Below are positions 1-6,440 of a stretch of DNA of 15,712 bases, one piece after another. A program made the translations under genes and the position numbers. Within the stretch, counting starts at the first letter, position 1, and each line of letters starts with the position of its first letter. The notes beneath the pieces are model-generated. The model did not search any database. It was given only the letters and a program-made list of their open reading frames with translations, and was not told where the DNA came from. The DNA is from an uncultured Desulfuromonas sp. (GTDB lineage: Bacteria; Desulfobacterota; Desulfuromonadia; Desulfuromonadales; Trichloromonadaceae): the NCBI GenBank assembly GCA_937982495.1, contig CALJLX010000579.1, positions 1-15,712 on the forward strand, in the 5' to 3' direction.

Positions 1-321
1 ACGGGGATGACCGAGATAGTCGAGCAGCCAGTAGCCTCGACAGGATGCGCCGCACCAGGTTTCCAGGGCGTATTCGTAAACGATCGCCGGTTTGTCCGGA
101 TCGACCCCGGCGCGCCCGAGCAGTTCCGCGAAGGTGCGCTGCAGCGCGGCGAGTCCTTCTTCCGTGGTTTCGGCCAGATAGGAAAAAAACTCGGGGATGT
201 TGACGGCTCCGGGAAGATGCCCGGCGAGATACTGCTCGCGATCGCGAATGTCGATCAGAACCGCCCCGTCCCGGGCGATGAGGTCTTGCACCTCGGCATT
301 GGTGTAGAGAATTTTCTCCAT
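1..321 (-). CDS. Rhodanese-type sulfurtransferase, 3' end beyond the window
   Basis: The visible 107 codons encode a rhodanese-fold domain. It opens with the start-of-domain pattern and the VLIDIRDREQYLAGHLPGA signature (residues 21-39) typical of thiosulfate sulfurtransferases. A tryptophan-rich loop follows with two cysteines, Cys90 and Cys94 (WCGASC), then YWLLDYLGH, which in this family precedes the GG-containing end of the domain. Rhodaneses move sulfane sulfur from thiosulfate or persulfides to a thiol acceptor through a cysteine persulfide. The frame runs off the left edge, so I cannot tell whether this is a single domain or the first half of a tandem protein. ATG at 321 has a purine-rich GGAAGGG upstream. 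No export signal is seen. It starts 21 nt after the chemoreceptor stop, so the two are probably co-transcribed. Cys90 or Cys94 may be the catalytic one; this is not certain. Confidence 0.85.
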   Translation of the reverse strand, partial: MEKILYTNAEVQDLIARDGAVLIDIRDREQYLAGHLPGAVNIPEFFSYLAETTEEGLAALQRTFAELLGRAGVDPDKPAIVYEYALETWCGASCRGYWLLDYLGHPR

Positions 322-342
322 GATGACACCCTTCCCTTTCCG

Positions 343-2412
343 TCAGACCGGTTCCGCCACCGAAGGCGCCCGTGGGTCGGCCAATTTGAAGCGTTGCAGC
401 ATCCCCCGCAGGGCCTCGGCCTGAGCCGCCAACTCCACCGCCGCCGAAGCGCTTTCCTCGGCGTTGGCGGTGTTCTTCTGCGTTACCTGATCGATCTGCT
501 GCAACCCCTGGCTGACCTGATCGATTCCTCCCGCCTGCTCCCCCGAAGCGGTGGCGATTTCCCCCACCAGAGTTGTCACCCGCGTTACCCCCTCCATGAT
601 TTCTCGCAGGGACTCGGCGGTCTTCGCCGCGATCTCCATCCCCTTGCCGGTCTTTTCCGCCGAGCCTTCGATCAGTTCCGTCGTTTCCCGGGCCGCTTTG
701 GCGCTGCGGGCGGCGAGATTGCGCACCTCCTCGGCAACCACCGCGAAGCCCTTGCCGTGCTGCCCGGCGCGAGCGGCCTCCACCGCCGCGTTCAGCGCCA
801 GCAGATTGGTCTGGAAGGCAATCTCGTCGATCACTTGAATGATCCGGGAAATGTTCCGGCCGGCGCCGCTGATTTCCGCCATCGCCCCGACCATCTCTCG
901 CATTCGCTCGTCACCGAGGGCGGCGGCGGCCCGCATCCGTTCGGAAAGGGCCTCGGCCTGCGCGGCGTTGTCGGCGTTCTTCCGGGTCTGGGCAGTGATC
1001 TCGGTCAGAGTGCTGTTGATCTCTTCAAGGGCGCTGGCCTGTTGAGTGGCACCGTCGGCAAGATCCTGACTGGAAGAAGCGACCTGGGCGCCGTTATTGG
1101 CGATTTCGTCGCCGCTGAGGCGGATTTTCCCCACCAGCGTATTGAGCGCGGCATTGGTTCGGGCCAGCGGCTCGCGGATGACGCCGCTGGCGACAAAACT
1201 CAGATCGCCCTCGGCCAGTTTCCGGAAAGCGGTGAGAATTTCGTTCTGCAGATTGTCGGCCATGGCATTGAGAGCCTCGGACAATTTGCCGACTTCGTCG
1301 CCGGCATGGACCTCAAGCCGCCGCGACAGATCACCGTCGCGGATTGCCTCGGCCAAATCCTGGGCTTTGCGTAAAGGTGTGACGATATTTTGCGCCACCA
1401 GAAAAATCACCGTCACCAACCCCAAAAGCCCCAGCCCGCCGACGGCAACGGCGAACCGGAGCAGCGCGGTCGCCCCCGCGTTCACCTTGGCCAAGGGGAT
1501 GGAAACCCCCAGGCTCCAGGGCGCCGCGAACTCTCCGACCCGAACGGGTTCCAGCACCTGATAGGACAGCTCCCCGTCAACCAGGCCAATGCGGGTAAAC
1601 TCGGCGATGCCCCCCTCGGCAATCGCCCGCATCATCTCCGCCCCCTCGCCGTCGGTAACGACATCGCCAAGGTTTTTCGAAAGAAATTCTTCCCGGGGAT
1701 GAGCCACCAGGGTACCGTCGTTGCCGACCAGAAATCCGTAGCCGGTTTCAAAGGGTTTGATTTCGGCGATCAAGGATTGGAAATAGTCGAGAACGATGTC
1801 GATACCGACCACGCCGAGCACCCGTCCCTCCTTGAGAATCGGCACCGCCACCGTCGCCATCTGCTTGGCGACTTCTTCGTCGTAATAAGGATTGACCAGC
1901 ATCTCCTTGCCGGTCGTCTTCGGCACGCGGTAATACTCATCGGTATCCTCGGCGGGGGAATAACTCCCTTCGATCTTATCCCCGGAGCGAAAAAAGTACG
2001 GCGCGTACCGCCCGTCCTCGCCATGAGTAGCGTTGTGATTGACGTACTCTCCGTCCCGGCCATCCAGGGCGTTCGCCTCGAAAGTGGCCCAGATACCGAA
2101 GAACATGGGATTGGATTCCAGCAAACCCTGCATCTGGGCATCGAACAGATCCCGATTGGTCTGCTCGGGATGTCGCGCCGCGCTTTCGAAGATCACTGCC
2201 ATCGAACGGGCGGCCTGCATCGCCAGTTCGATGCGCGACTGCACCGCGAAACCGTATTTTCCCGCCACTTCCCGGGCCAGCTCCTGCGCCTGGGTCTCGG
2301 CGTAGCTACGAAAACGCTGGACGACAATGCCCAGGACCAGGGCCAGGACCAAGGTCACCACCGTACCGACCGACAGGAGAATTTTGCCGCGTAATCTCAG
2401 ATGGTTCAGCAT
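343..2412 (-). CDS. Methyl-accepting chemotaxis protein with periplasmic dCache sensor
   Basis: This is a 689-aa transmembrane chemoreceptor. Domains in order: cytoplasmic start, TM1 (about 11-31), a large periplasmic double-Cache-like sensor (about 35-305, with PYYDEE at 175-180 and VVGIDIV near 201-207), TM2 (about 320-342), HAMP (about 343-395) and a second HAMP-like stretch (GDL near 403-405). The coiled-coil signalling domain follows, with the nearly invariant hairpin tip at 530-575 (EIAFQTNLLALNAAVEAARA, then GKGFAVVAEEVRNLA) that contacts CheA and CheW. No RxWY amino-acid-binding motif is evident in the sensor, so the ligand is unknown. The C-terminus (PSVAEPV) has no CheR-tethering pentapeptide. 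ATG at 2412 is chosen because GAGGTG lies 6 nt upstream and the lysine/arginine-rich start leads straight into TM1. An in-frame ATG at 2475 would place the terminator region inside the gene. No chemotaxis partner genes are in the window, so it is an orphan receptor locally. Confidence 0.95.
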   Translation of the reverse strand: MLNHLRLRGKILLSVGTVVTLVLALVLGIVVQRFRSYAETQAQELAREVAGKYGFAVQSRIELAMQAARSMAVIFESAARHPEQTNRDLFDAQMQGLLESNPMFFGIWATFEANALDGRDGEYVNHNATHGEDGRYAPYFFRSGDKIEGSYSPAEDTDEYYRVPKTTGKEMLVNPYYDEEVAKQMATVAVPILKEGRVLGVVGIDIVLDYFQSLIAEIKPFETGYGFLVGNDGTLVAHPREEFLSKNLGDVVTDGEGAEMMRAIAEGGIAEFTRIGLVDGELSYQVLEPVRVGEFAAPWSLGVSIPLAKVNAGATALLRFAVAVGGLGLLGLVTVIFLVAQNIVTPLRKAQDLAEAIRDGDLSRRLEVHAGDEVGKLSEALNAMADNLQNEILTAFRKLAEGDLSFVASGVIREPLARTNAALNTLVGKIRLSGDEIANNGAQVASSSQDLADGATQQASALEEINSTLTEITAQTRKNADNAAQAEALSERMRAAAALGDERMREMVGAMAEISGAGRNISRIIQVIDEIAFQTNLLALNAAVEAARAGQHGKGFAVVAEEVRNLAARSAKAARETTELIEGSAEKTGKGMEIAAKTAESLREIMEGVTRVTTLVGEIATASGEQAGGIDQVSQGLQQIDQVTQKNTANAEESASAAVELAAQAEALRGMLQRFKLADPRAPSVAEPV

Positions 2413-2460
2413 GAAAACACCTCGGAGGGGAAAAGGAAGAAACGGCCGCATCCGAAGCGA

Positions 2461-2470
2461 TTTTGCAAAA
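2461..2470. repeat. 10-bp perfect palindrome TTTTGCAAAA upstream of the chemoreceptor
   Basis: TTTTGCAAAA lies about 50 bp upstream of the chemoreceptor ATG and overlaps the poly-U side of the terminator described at 2467-2514. It is seen directly. It could be a regulator site for the chemoreceptor promoter or a coincidence in the only AT-rich patch here. No convincing sigma-70, sigma-28 or sigma-54 promoter for the chemoreceptor was recognised nearby. Confidence 0.3.
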
Positions 2471-2514
2471 AACATTCCGGCCGGAACGAGGCGTTGACTC
2501 CCGCCGCCGGAATG
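2467..2514 (-). terminator. Rho-independent terminator after the thioesterase gene
   Basis: On the minus strand CATTCCGGC (2514-2506) can pair perfectly with GCCGGAATG (2481-2473) across a loop of about 24 nt, and six T residues follow (2472-2467). It lies about 115 nt after the thioesterase stop and before the chemoreceptor start, so it would close the msrA-mod-thioesterase transcript. The long loop makes it somewhat atypical. An alternative small TTCCGGCCGGAA hairpin uses the same distal arm. Confidence 0.6.
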
Positions 2515-2627
2515 GAGCGATTACGATGTGTTGGCGCGGAAGGAAGGGCTGGGGGGGAGGGTTGGCTCCCGGCCGGCGTCACGTAAACCGCCGGGAGGGA
2601 AAGCGCCGGGTCAAAATTCCGGCCGCC

Positions 2628-3119
2628 TCAGCTGACCATGTAGGCGGCCGAACCGGTGGCGATGAGCAGGCCCGATTCGTTTCGCAGTTCCATGCGCGCC
2701 GAGGCAATGCGACCGCCCAGGCGGGTGACCTCGGCGCGGGCGTGAAAACTCCGGCCGACGCCGGGACGCAGGTAATCGACCCGCAGATCGATGGTGCTGA
2801 AGCGGCCGAAACGGGTCACCAGTTGATCGGCCGTCTCGTCGGCATGTTTCTCCGCCACCGCCACCACCACGGCGAAGCCGCCCACCGTATCGAGGGCGGT
2901 GGCGATGGCGCCGCCGTGCAGCCGGTTGTGGACATAGCTGCCGACCAGTTCGGGCCGCATGGCGAAGGCCAGCCCGGGGGCCTCGGGGGCGAAGGACTCG
3001 ACCCGCAGGCCGATCAGGGCATTGAAGGGAAAGCGCTCCTCGAAAATTTCGCGCAGCATGGTTTCGAGACGGGTCTGCTCCTCCGGGGAGCGGCGAAGAA
3101 GAAGAGTGGAAGCGGACAT
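2628..3119 (-). CDS. PaaI/YigI-like hotdog-fold acyl-CoA thioesterase
   Basis: A 163-aa single-domain protein of hotdog-fold length. The central helix carries NRLHGGAIATALDTVGGFAV (65-84). The HGG and the downstream aspartate (Asp77) correspond to the catalytic region of PaaI/YigI-type thioesterases, which hydrolyse acyl- or aryl-CoA thioesters in the cytoplasm. Beta-strand segments such as STIDLRVDYLRPG (108-120) and GGRIASARMEL (135-145) complete the usual fold. There is no signal peptide. ATG at 3119 is chosen because GGAG sits about 9 nt upstream; a longer in-frame extension to 3218 would run back into modC. It starts 41 nt after the modC stop on the same strand and is probably the last gene of the molybdate operon. 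Its substrate is unknown and the context offers no clear link to molybdate. Confidence 0.85.
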   Translation of the reverse strand: MSASTLLLRRSPEEQTRLETMLREIFEERFPFNALIGLRVESFAPEAPGLAFAMRPELVGSYVHNRLHGGAIATALDTVGGFAVVVAVAEKHADETADQLVTRFGRFSTIDLRVDYLRPGVGRSFHARAEVTRLGGRIASARMELRNESGLLIATGSAAYMVS

Positions 3120-3160
3120 GAACAAAACTCCGGAGATGAAGCGGAGGGCGAAAGTGCCCT

Positions 3161-4261
3161 TCAGGACTCGTGGGCCGGGACATCGGCCAGCGGCACGATA
3201 TCCGCCGCGCGCAGGCACAGGGTCAGGGGAGCGCCGACCTGCAGGGGCGAGCGGCGTAAGGAACGAACGGGGATGCGCATCTGCATCCGCGTTTCCGGCA
3301 GGCCGTCGGGGACGACCCAGACCAGAGCCTCGCCGCCCAGCTCCAGCACCTCGCCCACCCGGCCGGGGATGGGATTTTCCAGATGCTCGCCCCAGGGCTT
3401 GTCGAGGCGCACCAGCAGCAGATTGGAGGGGAGGACCGCCCAGCGCACCGGGCTGCCGACGGCGATCTTCGGCGCGGGGGTCAGCCGCAGCCGGTGCGGT
3501 CCCCAGTGCAGCAGCGCCGCGCCGTCCGAATCCAGTCCGGCGAACTCCCCGGCGAAAACATTGGGGATGTCGAGGAGTCGGGCCGCCGACACGGAGGCCG
3601 GACGAGCCAGCACTTCCGCCGTCGGCCCCGCCTGTAACAGCCGTCCGTGGCGCAGCAGAACGAGGTGGCCGGCCATGCGCGCGGCTTCATCGAGATCGTG
3701 GGTGACGAGCAGAACGGTGGTGCGCAGCTCGGCGTGCAGACGGCGCAGTTCGATGTAAAGACGCTGACGGGTACTGCGGTCGACGGCGGAAAAGGGCTCG
3801 TCGAGAAGCAGCACCCGCGGGTCGCGGGCGATGGCCCGGGCCAGGGCCACCCGCTGCCGCTGGCCGCCGGAGAGCTCGTGGGGAAAGCGGCCTTCCAATC
3901 CCTCGACCCGGGCCAAGGCGAGATAGTGCCGGGCGCGCTCGCGCCGTTGCCCGTTCGGCAGATGGGTCAGGGACATCTCGACGTTGCCCTGCGCGGTCAG
4001 GTGCGGAAAAAGACCGTAATGCTGGGAAACCAGCCCGATGGGGCGCAGCCGGGTGGGGAGATGGACGCGTTCTTCGTCCCAGACGGTATCCCCCAGGCGG
4101 ATACGCGCCTCGCGCACCCGTAGCAGTCCGGCGACGGCATGCAGGATCGACGTCTTGCCGCTCCCCGACGGCCCGACCAGGGCGGTGATGCGCCCCTCGG
4201 GCAGTTCGGCGGCGAAATCGAGCAGCGGCCCGTCGTGACGGATGGCGATGGAAAGGTTCAT
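3161..4261 (-). CDS. modC: Molybdate ABC transporter, ATP-binding subunit ModC
   Basis: A 366-aa ABC ATPase that energises molybdate (possibly also tungstate) uptake through ModB. Motifs: Walker A GPSGSGKTS (30-38), Q-loop Gln80, signature LSGGQRQR (130-137), Walker B LLLDE (151-155) with the D-loop SAVD, and H-loop His188. The C-terminal third (about 285-360) resembles the TOBE-type oxyanion-binding module usual in ModC. The length fits ModC (about 350 aa) rather than short lipid-type ATPases. The start ATG (4261-4259) overlaps the modB stop in an ATGA arrangement, so the two are translationally coupled. The assignment rests on the adjacent modA and modB; the ATPase alone could also serve sulfate. 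Confidence 0.93.
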   Translation of the reverse strand: MNLSIAIRHDGPLLDFAAELPEGRITALVGPSGSGKTSILHAVAGLLRVREARIRLGDTVWDEERVHLPTRLRPIGLVSQHYGLFPHLTAQGNVEMSLTHLPNGQRRERARHYLALARVEGLEGRFPHELSGGQRQRVALARAIARDPRVLLLDEPFSAVDRSTRQRLYIELRRLHAELRTTVLLVTHDLDEAARMAGHLVLLRHGRLLQAGPTAEVLARPASVSAARLLDIPNVFAGEFAGLDSDGAALLHWGPHRLRLTPAPKIAVGSPVRWAVLPSNLLLVRLDKPWGEHLENPIPGRVGEVLELGGEALVWVVPDGLPETRMQMRIPVRSLRRSPLQVGAPLTLCLRAADIVPLADVPAHES

Positions 4262-4935
4262 GACGCCCGCCGTCCTTTCAGCAGCCGCTCGGCCAGGCCG
4301 TAACTGACGGCGATGGTGACCAGGGAAATGACCAGCAGCAACAGGGCCATGGCTCCGGCGGAGGCCGTATCGAAGGACTGCACCCGGTCATAGATGGCGA
4401 TGGCCACGGTCTTGGTTTCGCCGGGAATGTTGCCGCCGACCATGAGGACCACGCCGAATTCCCCCAGGGTGTGGGCGAACGTCAGTACCGCCGCCGAAAG
4501 AATGCCCGGCCAGGCCAGAGGCAGTTCGATGCGCAGCAACGCCTGCCGAAAGGTCAGTCCGCAACACTGGGCGGCCTCGCGCACCTCCCGGGGAATGGCG
4601 GCGAAGGCCCGCTGCATGGGCTGCACGGCGAAGGGGATATTGAAGAGGATCGACGCCACCACCAGCCCTTCGAAGCTGAAAGCCAGGGTGTGCCCGACCA
4701 GCCGTTCGTAATAGTGGCCGAACAGCGTCTGTCGGCCCATGCTCACCAGCAGGTAATAGCCGATGACCGTCGGCGGCAGGACCAGGGGGAGCGCCAGCAG
4801 CCCCTCGATCCAGGGCTTGCCCCTGAAAGAAGTAACCGCCAGCCAGCGGGCGACGGCGAGGGCCAGGGGGAGCAGGATAAGCAGGGTCGCCAGGGCCAGG
4901 CGCAGGGAGAGCGCGATTGCCGACCAGTCCATCAT
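4258..4935 (-). CDS. modB: Molybdate ABC transporter, permease ModB
   Basis: A 225-aa inner-membrane permease with about five hydrophobic segments (near 8-32, 45-66, 86-104, 145-166 and 194-215). The cytoplasmic EAA loop that docks ModC is at about 118-142 (REVREAAQCCGLTFRQALLR and onward). GEFGVVLMVGGNIPGET (158-174) is characteristic of ModB and CysT/CysW-class permeases. The first of two consecutive ATG codons (4935 and 4932) is used; it overlaps the modA TGA stop. Upstream in-frame extension to 5244 lies inside modA and is not real. Length matches ModB (about 225 aa). Confidence 0.93.
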   Translation of the reverse strand: MMDWSAIALSLRLALATLLILLPLALAVARWLAVTSFRGKPWIEGLLALPLVLPPTVIGYYLLVSMGRQTLFGHYYERLVGHTLAFSFEGLVVASILFNIPFAVQPMQRAFAAIPREVREAAQCCGLTFRQALLRIELPLAWPGILSAAVLTFAHTLGEFGVVLMVGGNIPGETKTVAIAIYDRVQSFDTASAGAMALLLLVISLVTIAVSYGLAERLLKGRRAS

Positions 4936-5726
4936 TCGCCTTCGCCCTCCGGCACGACGAAACCGTAACGTTCCAGCAGCTCCCGCGCCGCCGGCGTTTG
5001 CAGATATCGGTAAAACTCCCGCGCCGTCGGCCCCGCCTCCTTGAGCAGTACCATCCGCTGGCGCAGGGGTTCGGCGGCATGCCCGGCTTGCGGAATGATC
5101 GCATACCGGCCCAACCCGGCCGTTTCCGGGGCCTTGACCAGGGACAGGGGAACGATCCCCCCGTCCGCCGATCCGGAAGCAGCGAATTGCATGGCCTGGG
5201 CCGCATTCTCGCCGAAGACCAGACGCGGCGCAAGCTCCGCCCACAGCCCGGCGGCTTGCAGCGCCAGCCGCGCCGCCCGCCCGTAGGGAGCGTGCTCGGG
5301 ATTGGCGATGGCGAAGCGCCGGATTTTTCCGGCGGCCAGCGCGGAGGCGAGCCCCCGCAGTTCATCGTCGACAGCCAGGGCGGAGCCGTGCGGAGCGAAG
5401 AGCACGATCCGGCCGACGGCGTAAAGATTCCCGCGATCCTCGGTCAATCCCCGCTCGGCAAGGCGCAGAACGAAATTCTCATCCGCCGACAAAAAGATCT
5501 CGAAGGGCGCGCCCTGTTCGATCTGGGTCATAAAGGTGCCGGAAGAACCGAAGGAAATCCGTACCTGTTTCCCGGTTCCCGCCGAAAAACCCGCCGCCGC
5601 CTCGGCCAGGGCAAACTTGAGATCGGCGGCGGCGGCGATGGCCGGAACCTCGGCGGCGGCGACCGTCAGCGCCGAACCCACGCTGACGAGAAACAGACTG
5701 AGGACGATAATACGGTAAAAAAACAT
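4932..5726 (-). CDS. modA: Molybdate ABC transporter, periplasmic binding protein ModA
   Basis: A 264-aa type II periplasmic binding protein. A signal peptide occupies about 1-25 (hydrophobic core IIVLSLFLVSVGSAL, then AAA before Glu26). Family motifs: AAADLKFALAE (32-42), FGSSGTFMTQIEQGAPFEIF (59-78) with the serine pair that normally binds the oxyanion, LSADE (79-83), ANPEHAPYGRAA (141-152) and a GSADGGIVPLSL segment (185-196). It captures molybdate or tungstate and delivers it to ModBC. The SD-like GGGGGAAATTCCG precedes ATG. The gene begins 75 nt after the msrA stop. No ModE-type operator or molybdenum-cofactor riboswitch was recognised in that gap. Confidence 0.93.
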   Translation of the reverse strand: MFFYRIIVLSLFLVSVGSALTVAAAEVPAIAAAADLKFALAEAAAGFSAGTGKQVRISFGSSGTFMTQIEQGAPFEIFLSADENFVLRLAERGLTEDRGNLYAVGRIVLFAPHGSALAVDDELRGLASALAAGKIRRFAIANPEHAPYGRAARLALQAAGLWAELAPRLVFGENAAQAMQFAASGSADGGIVPLSLVKAPETAGLGRYAIIPQAGHAAEPLRQRMVLLKEAGPTAREFYRYLQTPAARELLERYGFVVPEGEGE

Positions 5727-5801
5727 CGGAATTTCCCCCGCGAGAATTGACGGCGGCGACCTGCGGCCACGCCGGCGTTCGGCTGTGATTTTCTCGCCCC
5801 C

Positions 5802-6428
5802 CTACTTCCCTTCCCCGCCCCACATCCGCTCCAGGTAGCGTTCCCGGCCGGAGCCCCGGCGGTACATTTTATAGCGCTGGGGATTTTTCTTGTAATACTC
5901 CTGGTGATACTCCTCGGCGGGATAGAAGGGCATGGCGGGAAGAATGTCGGTGACGATGGGGCCGTCGAAGCGACCCGATGCTTCCATTCGCTTTTTCGAG
6001 GCCTCGGCCAGTTCGCGCTGGGATTCGTCGTGATAGAAGATGGCGGTGCGGTAGTGCCCGCCCTCGTCGGCGAACTGGCCGTCGGGGTCGGTGGGGTCGA
6101 TGTTGCGCCAGAAGACTTCCAGCAGTTCGCCGTAACCGATCCGCGCCGGGTCGAAGAGGATGCGCACCGACTCGCGGTGATCGGTGAAGCCCCGGGCGAC
6201 ATCCTCGTAACTGGGGTTTTCCTGCCGGCCGCCGGTATAGCCGGAGGTCACCGAAAGCACTCCATCGAGTTGCGCGAAGGGCGGCTCCATGCACCAGAAA
6301 CAGCCGCCGGCGAAGGTCGCGGTCGCAGGTTTGGTATCCGAGTTCGGCATCGATTCCTCCTTGTCCAGGGCCAGGCCCGGTACGGGCGCGGCAAGCAACA
6401 ACAGCAGAAAAACGAGCGAGAAACGCAT
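5802..6428 (-). CDS. msrA: Peptide-methionine (S)-S-oxide reductase MsrA with signal peptide
   Basis: A 208-aa enzyme that reduces the S-epimer of methionine sulfoxide in proteins. The catalytic motif is GGCFWCMEPPF (41-51): Cys43 is the expected nucleophile and Cys46 a likely partner. Further family landmarks are SGYTGG (62-67), NPSYEDVARG, HRESVRI, the GGHYRTAIFY block and YHQEYYKKNPQRY near the C-terminus. The first 21 residues (SLVFLLLLLAAPVPGLA core) look like a Sec signal peptide, so the full-length form should be periplasmic. ATG at 6428 has GGAGG 6 nt upstream. A second in-frame ATG (codon 27, 6350) has its own perfect SD (6362-6356), so a cytoplasmic form is possible. It starts 12 nt after the DUF6178-like gene, in an apparent operon. 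Confidence 0.95.
   Translation of the reverse strand: MRFSLVFLLLLLAAPVPGLALDKEESMPNSDTKPATATFAGGCFWCMEPPFAQLDGVLSVTSGYTGGRQENPSYEDVARGFTDHRESVRILFDPARIGYGELLEVFWRNIDPTDPDGQFADEGGHYRTAIFYHDESQRELAEASKKRMEASGRFDGPIVTDILPAMPFYPAEEYHQEYYKKNPQRYKMYRRGSGRERYLERMWGGEGK
6348..6362 (-). promoter_or_regulatory. Internal ribosome binding site and second start in msrA
   Basis: Inside msrA the codons for Lys23-Glu24-Glu25 spell AAGGAGG (6362-6356), a full anti-16S match, exactly 5 nt before the in-frame ATG of codon 27 (6350-6348). Initiation there would give a 182-aa MsrA without the signal peptide. That is seen in the sequence; use of the site is inferred. Confidence 0.55.
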
Positions 6429-6440
6429 CCTCTACCTCCC

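Noticed and set aside
7..1374. Long plus-strand open frame (455 codons) opposite the chemoreceptor
   Set aside because: It is antisense to the strongly supported chemotaxis gene, has no recognisable domain and a Pro/Gly/Arg-rich composition typical of GC-rich shadow frames.
1390..2394. Plus-strand open frame of 334 codons
   Set aside because: It is antisense to the sensor domain of the same chemoreceptor, with His/Gln-rich low-complexity translation and no family match.
2494..2527. TTGACT and TACGAT as a plus-strand promoter
   Set aside because: The spacer is 22 nt and no plus-strand gene follows.
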